The translations under genes and the position numbers were made by a program. DNA of 45,511 bases from Streptomyces werraensis (GTDB lineage: Bacteria; Actinomycetota; Actinomycetes; Streptomycetales; Streptomycetaceae): contig BNBX01000003.1 in the NCBI GenBank assembly GCA_014656175.1, positions 11,034-56,544 of the forward strand, written 5' to 3'. Under the pieces are notes generated by a model, which worked only from the letters and a program-made list of their open reading frames with translations, searched no databases and had not been told where the DNA came from. This document shows, piece after piece, positions 1-6,687 of the stretch. Numbering within the stretch: the first letter of the stretch is position 1; every line of letters begins with the position of its first letter.

Positions 1-23
1 GGGCCGGAGACATCCTCCGGCCC
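1..23 (-). terminator. Rho-independent-like hairpin ending the catabolic operon
   Basis: A perfect 9-bp inverted repeat (GGGCCGGAG at 1-9, CTCCGGCCC at 15-23) encloses a 5-nt loop. It lies 26 bp beyond the stop codon of the MFS gene. Any T-tract on the minus strand would fall outside the window. Streptomyces terminators often lack a T-run. It suggests the operon ends here. Confidence 0.6.
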
Positions 24-48
24 GCCCGCCGCACGCGAGCGCCCGTCC

Positions 49-1431
49 TCAGGGTGTCGCCGTGACCGGCTTCGCCCCGGCCCCCGCCGCTGCCTCCGCC
101 GCCAGCCGGCGCCGCCGGGTCGCCGGGCCGAACACCGCGAGGACCAGCGCGCCCAGCGTCCAGGTGCCGGCGATGACCATGAACACCGCCTGGTAGCCGA
201 TGCCGTTGTAGACGCCGGCGATCATCAGCGGGCCCACCGCGTTCGACAGCCGGCCCAGACCGTAGGCGATGCTCGTGCCCAGCGAGCGGCCCTCGGTGCC
301 GTACAGCTCGGGGGCGTAGGCGTACGCCAGGGCCGTGTAGCCGCGCTCGAACAGGTTGACCAGGAAGCCGAAGACGACGATCAGCACCGGCGTGAACGTC
401 AGCCCGTAGAGCAGGCCGGACGCGGCGATGACCAGGCCGAACACCACCAGGCACCACTTGCGCTCGAAGCGGTCGGTGACCATGGCCGCGAGGAACGAGC
501 CGAGCGGCGCGCCCACGGTCGTCAGCGCCACGTAGAAGATCGAGTCCTCGACGCTGACACCCTCGGCGGCCAGCAGGGTCGGCGCCCAGCTGGAGTAGCC
601 GAAGAAGCCGATGGTCTGGGTGATCCACAGGACCGACAGCAGGATCGTCGGGTACAGGAACTTCTTGTCCTTGAGCATGCCCAGGCCCGGCTTCGCCGGA
701 GGGCCCTTCGGCTTGGGCTGCTGCGGCTCGGGCAGCGGGCCGTGCTCGGCCGTCACGTGGGCCTCGATGCGAGTCAGGACCGCCTCGGCCTCCTCGTGCC
801 GGCCGCGCGCCTCCAGCCACTGCGGGGACTCCTCGAGCCGCCGCACGAAGAACAGGAACAACGCGCCCAGCGAGCCCCAGAGGTACACCAGCCGCCACGA
901 CCAGTCCGACATCGGCACCACCGCGGAGGCGATCAGGTTGGTGACGGGCGTGCCGCAGATGCCGATGACGATGGCGTACGCCTGGAACTTGCCGCGCTTG
1001 GCGCTGGGGAACAGCTCGCTGATGTAGACGACGGCGACGACCGTCATCGCCGACAGACCCGCCGAGGTCAGCACGCGGAACACGCCGAGGGACCAGATGT
1101 CCCAGGCGAACACGCAGGCGAACGACCACACCGTGAACCACAGGGTGGTCAGGGTCAGCGTCTGCTTGCGGCCCAGCCGGTCGGCCAGCCCGCCGGCCAC
1201 GACGGCGCCGACGAACATGCCGACGAAGGACAGCGAGGTGACGTACGCGACGTGGTTCACGTCGGCGCCCCACTGCTCGCGCACCACCGGCGCCGTGATG
1301 GCGAAGGTGTTGATGTCAGCGAACTCGAAGAAGTAGGCGAACGCCACCGCGAGGATGGTCCGCTTGTGGAACGTCGTGATCGGCAGCCGGTCGAGCCGGT
1401 TCGCCGCGTTGGTGGTAGGGATGTGCTGCAC
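49..1431 (-). CDS. MFS transporter, probably for an aromatic acid or its ring-cleavage product
   Basis: This 460-residue inner-membrane carrier has the expected twelve hydrophobic segments in two halves, separated by a charged, proline-rich loop at about residues 206-255. The MFS loop signature GGLADRLGRK is at 80-89 and a weaker copy (TDRFERK) is at 319-325. An ESPQWL motif at 201-206 is typical of the sugar/aromatic-acid porter branch. It is the last gene of a minus-strand operon of lower-pathway enzymes for 4,5-cleavage of gallate or protocatechuate, 51 bp after the lactonase gene. By context it should import gallate, protocatechuate, 2-pyrone-4,6-dicarboxylate or a relative. The MFS call is certain; the substrate is inferred. 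Confidence 0.85.
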   Translation of the reverse strand: MQHIPTTNAANRLDRLPITTFHKRTILAVAFAYFFEFADINTFAITAPVVREQWGADVNHVAYVTSLSFVGMFVGAVVAGGLADRLGRKQTLTLTTLWFTVWSFACVFAWDIWSLGVFRVLTSAGLSAMTVVAVVYISELFPSAKRGKFQAYAIVIGICGTPVTNLIASAVVPMSDWSWRLVYLWGSLGALFLFFVRRLEESPQWLEARGRHEEAEAVLTRIEAHVTAEHGPLPEPQQPKPKGPPAKPGLGMLKDKKFLYPTILLSVLWITQTIGFFGYSSWAPTLLAAEGVSVEDSIFYVALTTVGAPLGSFLAAMVTDRFERKWCLVVFGLVIAASGLLYGLTFTPVLIVVFGFLVNLFERGYTALAYAYAPELYGTEGRSLGTSIAYGLGRLSNAVGPLMIAGVYNGIGYQAVFMVIAGTWTLGALVLAVFGPATRRRRLAAEAAAGAGAKPVTATP

Positions 1432-1482
1432 TGCACGCTCCTGGGAAGGGGTGGACCCGTCTCACCGGGCCGGGGGGTGACG

Positions 1483-2406
1483 TCAGCGGGCCTCTTCGGG
1501 CCAGTACAGACGCAGGGGGTTGTCGACCAGCAGCGCCCGCCGGCGCTCGGCGGTGGTGGCGATGTGCGGGATGTGGTCGACGAGCAGACCGTCGTCGGGC
1601 ATGTGGTTCTTCAGGTTCGGATGCGGCCAGTCGGTGCCCCACAGCGCCCGGTCGGTGAACTCCTCGACGACCTTGCGGGCGAAGGGCACCACGTCCCGGT
1701 AGGCATGCCGCTCCCCGTCGAGCGCGGGCGGTCCGGAGACCGTCAGCCGCTCGGGGCAGGACACCTTCACCCATACGTCGTTCGCCGCCACGAACCGCAG
1801 GAACCGCGCGAACTCCGGCCCGTCCGCGCTCCGCGTGACGTCCGGGCGGCCCATGTGGTCGATCACCAGCGGGACGGGCAGCGAGGCGAAGAACGGCTCG
1901 AGGTCCGGCAGGTCCGCCGCCTCGAAGTAGAGGACGACGTGCCAGCCCAGCGGCGCCACCCGGCGGGCCACGGTCTCCAGCGCCTCGCGCGGCGCCGCGT
2001 CCACCAGCCGGCGGACGAAGTTGAAGCGCACGCCGCGCACCCCGGCGTCGTGCAGCCGGCGCAGCTCCGCGTCGGTGACGTCCGGCCGTACCGTGGCCAC
2101 CCCGCGGGCGCGACCGCCGGCCGCGTGCAGGGCGTCCACCAGGGCGCTGTTGTCCGCGCCGTGGCAGGTGGCCTGCACGATCACGTTGCGGTCGACGCCC
2201 AGGTGGTCGCGCAGCGCGAACAGGTCGTGCTTGGAGGCGTCGACCGGCGTGTACTTCCGCTCCGGGGCGAACGGGAACTCGGCGGCGGGGCCGAAGACGT
2301 GGCAGTGGGCGTCCACCGTTCCCGGCGGCAGGACGAAGGCGGGCTTGGCCGGCCCCCGGTACCAGTCGAGCCAGCCCGGGGTGACCGCGGTGTCGTGGTC
2401 GGTCAT
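1483..2406 (-). CDS. ligI: 2-pyrone-4,6-dicarboxylate (PDC) lactonase-like amidohydrolase
   Basis: A 307-residue cytoplasmic amidohydrolase of the LigI type, which hydrolyses PDC to 4-oxalomesaconate. The first strand carries HCH at 34-36 (VDAHCHVFGP), with DHMGRP at 183-188 and the C-terminal WGTDWPHPN at 256-264, which supplies the conserved Asp. These are the family landmarks, and length matches. The ATG is preceded by GAGGAG and starts 14 bp after the aldolase stop. Neighbours code for a hydratase, an aldolase and a tautomerase acting on the product, which makes PDC a strong substrate guess. Other amidohydrolase_2 lactonases cannot be excluded on sequence alone. Confidence 0.78.
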   Translation of the reverse strand: MTDHDTAVTPGWLDWYRGPAKPAFVLPPGTVDAHCHVFGPAAEFPFAPERKYTPVDASKHDLFALRDHLGVDRNVIVQATCHGADNSALVDALHAAGGRARGVATVRPDVTDAELRRLHDAGVRGVRFNFVRRLVDAAPREALETVARRVAPLGWHVVLYFEAADLPDLEPFFASLPVPLVIDHMGRPDVTRSADGPEFARFLRFVAANDVWVKVSCPERLTVSGPPALDGERHAYRDVVPFARKVVEEFTDRALWGTDWPHPNLKNHMPDDGLLVDHIPHIATTAERRRALLVDNPLRLYWPEEAR

Positions 2407-2420
2407 CGTGCTCCTCGGAT

Positions 2421-3104
2421 TCAGTCGACGTAGGTGAGGCCGAGCTCGGCCAGCGGGCCGCGCATGCCGTACATGTCCAGGCCCAGCTCGCCGGCCCGGA
2501 GTCGCTCCCGCTTGCCCTCCTCCGCCGCCTCGCGCCGCGCGGACGCCTCGGCGACCTCGGCGGCCCGGGCGGCCGGCACGACCACCACGCCGTCGGCGTC
2601 GGCGACGATCACGTCACCGGGGTTGACCAGGGCGTTCGCCACGACGACGGGCACGTTCACCGAACCCGGGGTGGCCTTGACCGTGCCCTTGGCGTTGACC
2701 GCCCGGGAGAACACGGGGAAGTCCATCCGGCGCAGGTCGTCCACGTCACGGCAGCCGCCGTCGATCACCAGGCCCCGGGCGCCCCGGGCGCGCAGCGAGG
2801 TGGCGAGCAGCTCCCCGAAGAAGCCGTCCTCGCTCTCGGTGGTGCAGCCGGCCACCACCACGTCGCCCTCGCGCACCTGCTCGGCGGCGACGTGGAGCAT
2901 CCAGTTGTCGCCGGGCTGCAGCAGCACGGTCACCGCGGTCCCGCACAGCTTCGCACCCTCGTACACGGGCCGTATGTAGGGGCGCATCAGACCGAGGCGG
3001 CCCATCGCCTCGTGCACGGTCGCGACCCCGAACCGCGACAGGGCCTCGACCGCGGCCGGGTCGGCGCGGTGGACGGTCCGGTGGACGACTCCGAGGTGGT
3101 GCAT
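2421..3104 (-). CDS. ligK: 4-carboxy-4-hydroxy-2-oxoadipate (CHA) aldolase / oxaloacetate decarboxylase
   Basis: A 227-residue RraA-fold protein of the LigK/GalC/ProA class of divalent-metal aldolases, which split CHA into pyruvate and oxaloacetate. GELLA at 97-101 and GGCRD at 116-120 match the conserved active-site pieces (Arg and Asp for pyruvate and metal binding). A longer reading frame begins at 3131, but AAGGAG lies 7 nt before the ATG at 3104, so the shorter start is chosen. Length then fits the family. It sits between the LigJ-like hydratase, whose product is its substrate, and the lactonase. Plain RraA-like RNase E inhibitors share the fold but not this operon. Confidence 0.8.
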   Translation of the reverse strand: MHHLGVVHRTVHRADPAAVEALSRFGVATVHEAMGRLGLMRPYIRPVYEGAKLCGTAVTVLLQPGDNWMLHVAAEQVREGDVVVAGCTTESEDGFFGELLATSLRARGARGLVIDGGCRDVDDLRRMDFPVFSRAVNAKGTVKATPGSVNVPVVVANALVNPGDVIVADADGVVVVPAARAAEVAEASARREAAEEGKRERLRAGELGLDMYGMRGPLAELGLTYVD

Positions 3105-3168
3105 GGTGCGGCTCCTTGCTTCTGCGGGCATTCTCGGCCCGCGGTGAACGGTCGGGGACGGCGGGGGG

Positions 3169-4194
3169 TCAGCGGCCCTGGGCGGCCAGCCGGGCGTCGA
3201 GGCGGGGGTAGACCCGCCGGGCGTTGCGCTCCTGGACGGCCGCCAGGTCCTCGGGGGTGAGACCCGCCTTCTCCACGTAGCGGCGGGTGTCGTCGAAGTG
3301 GTGGCCGGTGCGCGGGTCGATCCCGCGCACCGCGCCGACCATCTCGGAGGCGAAGAGGACGTTCTCCACGGGCATCACCTCCAGCAGCAGGTCGATGCCG
3401 GGCTGGTGGTAGACACACGTGTCGAAGAAGACGTTGCGCAGCAGCGACTCCTCCGGCTCGGGCCGGCCGAGCGCCTGCGCCAGCCCCCGGAAGCGGCCCC
3501 AGTGGTACGGCACCGCGCCGCCGCCGTGCGGGATCACCAGCCGCAGCTCCGGGAAGTCGGCGAACAGGTCGCCGGCGAGCAGCTGCATGAACGCGGTGGT
3601 GTCGGCGTTGAGGTAGTGCGCGCCGGTGGTGTGGAAGGCCGGGTTGCAGCTGGTGGACACGTGCACCATGGCCGGCACGTCCAGCTCGACGAGCTTCTCC
3701 CACACCGGGTACCAGGACCGGTCGGTCAGCGGGGGAGCGGTCCAGTGGCCGCCGCTCGGGTCCGGGTTGAGGTTGACGGTGACCGCGCCCAGCTCCAGCA
3801 CCGCCCGCTCGATCTCCGGGACCACGGTCGCCGGGTCCACCCCGGGCGACTGCGGCAGCATCGCGCCGGGCACGAAGCGGTCCGGGTACAGCTCGGACAC
3901 CCGGTGGCACAGGTCGTTGCAGATCCGCGCCCAGGCGGCGGAGGTGGCGAAGTCGCCGATGTGGTGGGCCATGAACGAGGCCCGGGGGGAGAAGACGGTG
4001 ACGTCGACGCCGCGCTCGTCCATCAGCCGCAGCTGGTTCGTCTCGATCGACTCGCGGATCTCGTCGTCGCCGATCGCCGGGCCCGCCGGGTCCGGCGCCC
4101 GCAGCGGGTCGGTGAGCGCGGCCACCTGCGCGTCCCGCCACTGCCCGAGGGGGGCGGGGGCCGTGGTGTAGTGACCGTGGATGTCGATGATCAC
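3169..4194 (-). CDS. ligJ: 4-oxalomesaconate hydratase (LigJ-type amidohydrolase)
   Basis: A 341-residue amidohydrolase_2 family enzyme. The N-terminal strand MIIDIHGHYT carries the metal ligands at 6-8 (HGH). Further conserved His lie in MVHVS (178) and IPHGGG (223), and NPDPSGGHW occupies 143-151. The family includes ACMSD, resorcylate decarboxylases and LigJ, which hydrates 4-oxalomesaconate to CHA. The GTG start overlaps the stop of the tautomerase gene by four bases (GTGA), implying translational coupling. Direct neighbours that make its substrate and use its product favour LigJ over a decarboxylase. It is not the unrelated GalB-type hydratase of Pseudomonas. Confidence 0.75.
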   Translation of the reverse strand: MIIDIHGHYTTAPAPLGQWRDAQVAALTDPLRAPDPAGPAIGDDEIRESIETNQLRLMDERGVDVTVFSPRASFMAHHIGDFATSAAWARICNDLCHRVSELYPDRFVPGAMLPQSPGVDPATVVPEIERAVLELGAVTVNLNPDPSGGHWTAPPLTDRSWYPVWEKLVELDVPAMVHVSTSCNPAFHTTGAHYLNADTTAFMQLLAGDLFADFPELRLVIPHGGGAVPYHWGRFRGLAQALGRPEPEESLLRNVFFDTCVYHQPGIDLLLEVMPVENVLFASEMVGAVRGIDPRTGHHFDDTRRYVEKAGLTPEDLAAVQERNARRVYPRLDARLAAQGR

Positions 4195-5378
4195 GCGTGC
4201 TTCTCCTGACGGACGGGAGCGGGGTCCCAGACGGAACGGGGGACGAGCAGGTCGCCGGCCATGAGCAGCCGGGCGGTGCGCAGCAGCGCGGAGCGGGTCA
4301 CCCGCTGCGGGTCGGCGGGGTCGAGGCCGAGGGTGACGCTGAACTCTCCGGAGGGGTGCTCGACGGAGACGGTGGGCCCCGTGCCGGACACCCCGGCCGC
4401 GACGTCCCGGGCGACGGTGCCCTCGACGACGCAGGCGGTGGCCGCGGTGACGGCGGCCAGCACTCCGATGGACTGGTGGCAGACCCGGGGGATGAGGCTG
4501 CGGGTGGTCAGGGTGCCGCCGTGCCGGGGCGGCGCGACGAGGGTCATCTTCGGATAGTTCCGCCCGCTCACGTCACCGAGGCCCATCGCCTCCCCGCACA
4601 CCAGGCGCAGCGCCTCCACGCGGGCCTTGAGCGCCTCGTCGGCGTCGATGTCCGCCGGGGACTCGTAGCCGGTGGCGCCCAGGCGGGCGGCCTCGACGAT
4701 CACCAGCGGCTGGCCGTTGTCGATCAGCGTGACGTCCACGGCGCCCGTCCCCGGCACCTCCACGGTGTCCCGGGCGTGCCCGGTGGGCAGCAGGGCCCCC
4801 GCGACGGAACCGGCGGTGTCCAGGAAGCCGATCTCGACGGGCGCGGCGGTGCCGGGAACGCCGTCGATCCGGGCGGCCCCGTCGTAGGCGACGTGCCGTG
4901 TCCCGTCGGCGCCGGCGGGGGTGGCGACGGTGATCTCGGCGACCATGCCGGTGTTCCGGGTCAGCACCCGGGCCGTCGTACGGTCGCCGGCCGCTTCGAC
5001 CATGCCGGTCTCGACGGCGAAGGGCAGGACGGCGGCGAGCATGTTGCCGCAGTTGGCCGAGGTGTCGACGGTGTCCCCGTCGGGCTGCACCTGGGCGAAG
5101 GTCCACTCCACGTCGACGCCGGGCTCCGTGCCCGGACGCACCAGGCCGATCTTGCTGGTCAGGGGGTGCGCGCCGCCGACCCCGTCGATCTGCCGGGGGT
5201 CGGGGGAGCCCATCGCCGCCAGCAGCACGGCGTCCCGCAGGCCGGGGTCGGCGGGCAGCAGCCGTGCGTCGAAGAAGGGCCCACGCGACGTGCCGCCCCG
5301 CATGAAGAGGCAGGGGATCGCGGTCTGGGAGCCGCGACGGGTGACCTCGGTGACCCGGGCGGCTGCGACGGCGGACAT
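4191..5378 (-). CDS. ligU: 4-oxalomesaconate tautomerase (PrpF/LigU/GalD family)
   Basis: A 395-residue member of the PrpF family, whose fold is a tandem diaminopimelate-epimerase-like repeat. Visible landmarks are FMRGGTSRG at 25-33, PLTSK at 72-76 and SANCGNM at 107-113. Family members include 2-methylaconitate isomerase (PrpF) and the 4-oxalomesaconate tautomerases GalD and LigU. The ATG has AAGGAG 6 nt upstream and a leader of about 60 nt from the predicted promoter. It is the first gene of the operon and no methylcitrate genes are nearby, so the oxalomesaconate role is preferred over PrpF. Confidence 0.75.
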   Translation of the reverse strand: MSAVAAARVTEVTRRGSQTAIPCLFMRGGTSRGPFFDARLLPADPGLRDAVLLAAMGSPDPRQIDGVGGAHPLTSKIGLVRPGTEPGVDVEWTFAQVQPDGDTVDTSANCGNMLAAVLPFAVETGMVEAAGDRTTARVLTRNTGMVAEITVATPAGADGTRHVAYDGAARIDGVPGTAAPVEIGFLDTAGSVAGALLPTGHARDTVEVPGTGAVDVTLIDNGQPLVIVEAARLGATGYESPADIDADEALKARVEALRLVCGEAMGLGDVSGRNYPKMTLVAPPRHGGTLTTRSLIPRVCHQSIGVLAAVTAATACVVEGTVARDVAAGVSGTGPTVSVEHPSGEFSVTLGLDPADPQRVTRSALLRTARLLMAGDLLVPRSVWDPAPVRQEKHA

Positions 5379-5445
5379 GGTCGCTCCTTCGGTGGACGGA
5401 ATCGAGGCGGGCGGCGTGGCGCCGAACGATCTGAGGATGCGAGGA

Positions 5446-5474
5446 AGCTAAATCATCAACGAGATTGTTGACAA
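5446..5474 (-). promoter_or_regulatory. Promoter of the aromatic catabolic operon with overlapping GntR-type operator
   Basis: On the minus strand, TTGTCA (5469-5474) and TTAGCT (5446-5451) are separated by exactly 17 bp. Two dyads overlap it: TCAAC-N6-GTTGA (5456-5471) and TTGT-TG-ACAA (5465-5474). The second resembles the GT..AC core bound by FadR-branch GntR proteins, one of which is encoded divergently from 5598. A plus-strand TTGACA (5468-5473) lies in the same dyad, so one bound dimer could block both directions. Promoter assignment is by eye. Confidence 0.6.
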
Positions 5475-5597
5475 GATGTTCCGACGAAAATGCTCGCCAG
5501 ATGGGATCCCGGGTGCGGCCGCCTCCGTGCCGCGCACTAGGGTTCTCCCAGCGAGGGCCGCCGAGGACGGACGGAAGACGAGGGAGAGGTCGACGGA

Positions 5598-6269
5598 GTG
5601 ACGGACAGGCTTACGGGCGCTGCCGGCCGCGAGCATGTGGCGAACGCCATCAGGCAGGCCCTGCGAGCCGGGGACCTGGTACCCGGCCAGCGGCTCGTCG
5701 AGCTCGACCTCGCGGAGGCCTACGGGACGACGCGCGGCGCAGTCCGTGAGGCGCTGCAGGACCTCGCGGCCGAGGAGATCGTCGAGATCGTCCCCCGCCG
5801 CGGCGCCCGGATCCGCGCGGTGTCCGTCGAGGAGGCCGTGCAGATCACCGAGTGCCGGTCGGCGCTGGAGCAGCTGTGCGCGCGGAAGGCGGCCGGCCGG
5901 GCGAGCGACGGGCAGCGCGCGGAGCTCCGGCGGATCGGCGCCGACATGCGGCAGGCCGTCGCCGACGGGGCCTGGGACGCGTACTCCGCCCTCAACCAGC
6001 GGCTGCACGAACTCGTCATCGAGGCCAGCGGGCAGGAGGTGGCGCGCCGCCAGCTCGAACGGCTGAACGGGCCGATGGTCCGCTTCCAGTTCCGGCTCGC
6101 CCTGCGCCCCGGACGCCCCGCGCAGTCCCTCCCGCAGCACCTCGCGATCGTCGACGCCGTCGCCGGCGCCGACCCGGAGGCGGCGGCACGGGCGGTGGCG
6201 GCGCACCTGGACGACGTGATCGAACAGCTGCGGGCGTCGGCCACGGGCGCGTCGGCGCCTCGCATGTGA
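5598..6269 (+). CDS. GntR-family (FCD/FadR branch) transcriptional regulator
   Basis: A 223-residue repressor-type protein. A winged helix-turn-helix covers about residues 8-72, with recognition segment AEAYGTTRGAVREAL. An all-helical FCD ligand domain covers about 80-212. Its likely metal/effector His ligands are at 137, 181 and 203 (RLHELV, QHLAIV, AAHLDD). The GTG start follows GGGAGAGG. It is transcribed divergently from the tautomerase operon across a 219-bp region with FadR-like dyads, so it probably represses that operon and itself. The inducer would be a carboxylate of the pathway such as PDC or 4-oxalomesaconate; that part is inference. Confidence 0.85.
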   Translation: MTDRLTGAAGREHVANAIRQALRAGDLVPGQRLVELDLAEAYGTTRGAVREALQDLAAEEIVEIVPRRGARIRAVSVEEAVQITECRSALEQLCARKAAGRASDGQRAELRRIGADMRQAVADGAWDAYSALNQRLHELVIEASGQEVARRQLERLNGPMVRFQFRLALRPGRPAQSLPQHLAIVDAVAGADPEAAARAVAAHLDDVIEQLRASATGASAPRM

Positions 6270-6312
6270 AGGGCGTCGCCCCCCCATTCCGCCACTCAGA
6301 GTGAGGTTCTGG

Positions 6313-6348
6313 CCGGAGGGGTGAAGCCGCCCCCCGAGGCCCTTCCGG
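6313..6348 (+). terminator. Putative terminator hairpin of the gntR gene
   Basis: CCGGAGGGG (6313-6321) can pair with CCCTTCCGG (6340-6348) through nine pairs including one G-U, with an 18-nt loop. There is no T-tract. It lies 44 bp after the gntR stop. Confidence 0.4.
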
Positions 6349-6551
6349 GAGTGAGGGCATCTTGAAGGCGCGCTCTGTCCGGATCGCGCCCCCCTTCACG
6401 TTCCCGCGCCCCGAGAACGCTCACGACTGCTTCTGACCAGCATTGTTCGCCGTGTGATCACTCCCGCCGTATCCGGCCGAACGGTTATCGGTCTGTCGTA
6501 CGACGCCTCATACCAGAGCGCGATGCTGTCCGCACGAGTTTGTCAACTGCC

Positions 6552-6570
6552 CACCGCACATGATGCGGTG
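6552..6570. promoter_or_regulatory. Inverted repeat upstream of the conservon
   Basis: CACCGCA-CATGA-TGCGGTG is a perfect 7-bp dyad with a 5-bp centre, 118 bp before the cvnA-like start. It could be an operator or a leader hairpin. No regulator can be named. Confidence 0.35.
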
Positions 6571-6687
6571 ACGACTACGGTGAGTGTCGGTCGCCCGGCG
6601 TGACGGCTCGCGACGGCTCACGTCGCAGGACGCCTCGCGCCGCGGGCCGTGTCGTAGGGATCGGGATCAGGGAGCGGGGACCGGTAC

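Larger units (their letters stand above)
6270..6687. other. 418-bp intergenic region between the gntR gene and the conservon
   Basis: No credible gene was found. It holds a hairpin behind gntR (6313-6348), a perfect 10-bp palindrome GTCGTACGAC (6495-6504) and a 7-bp dyad (6552-6570). The AT content rises between about 6420 and 6580. A confident -35/-10 pair for the conservon could not be assigned. Confidence 0.5.

Noticed and set aside
742..2433. A 563-codon plus-strand frame across the MFS and lactonase genes
   Set aside because: Antisense shadow without recognisable domains or a ribosome-binding site.
5607..5614. TTA codon near the start of the gntR gene
   Set aside because: It is out of frame (CTT ACG).
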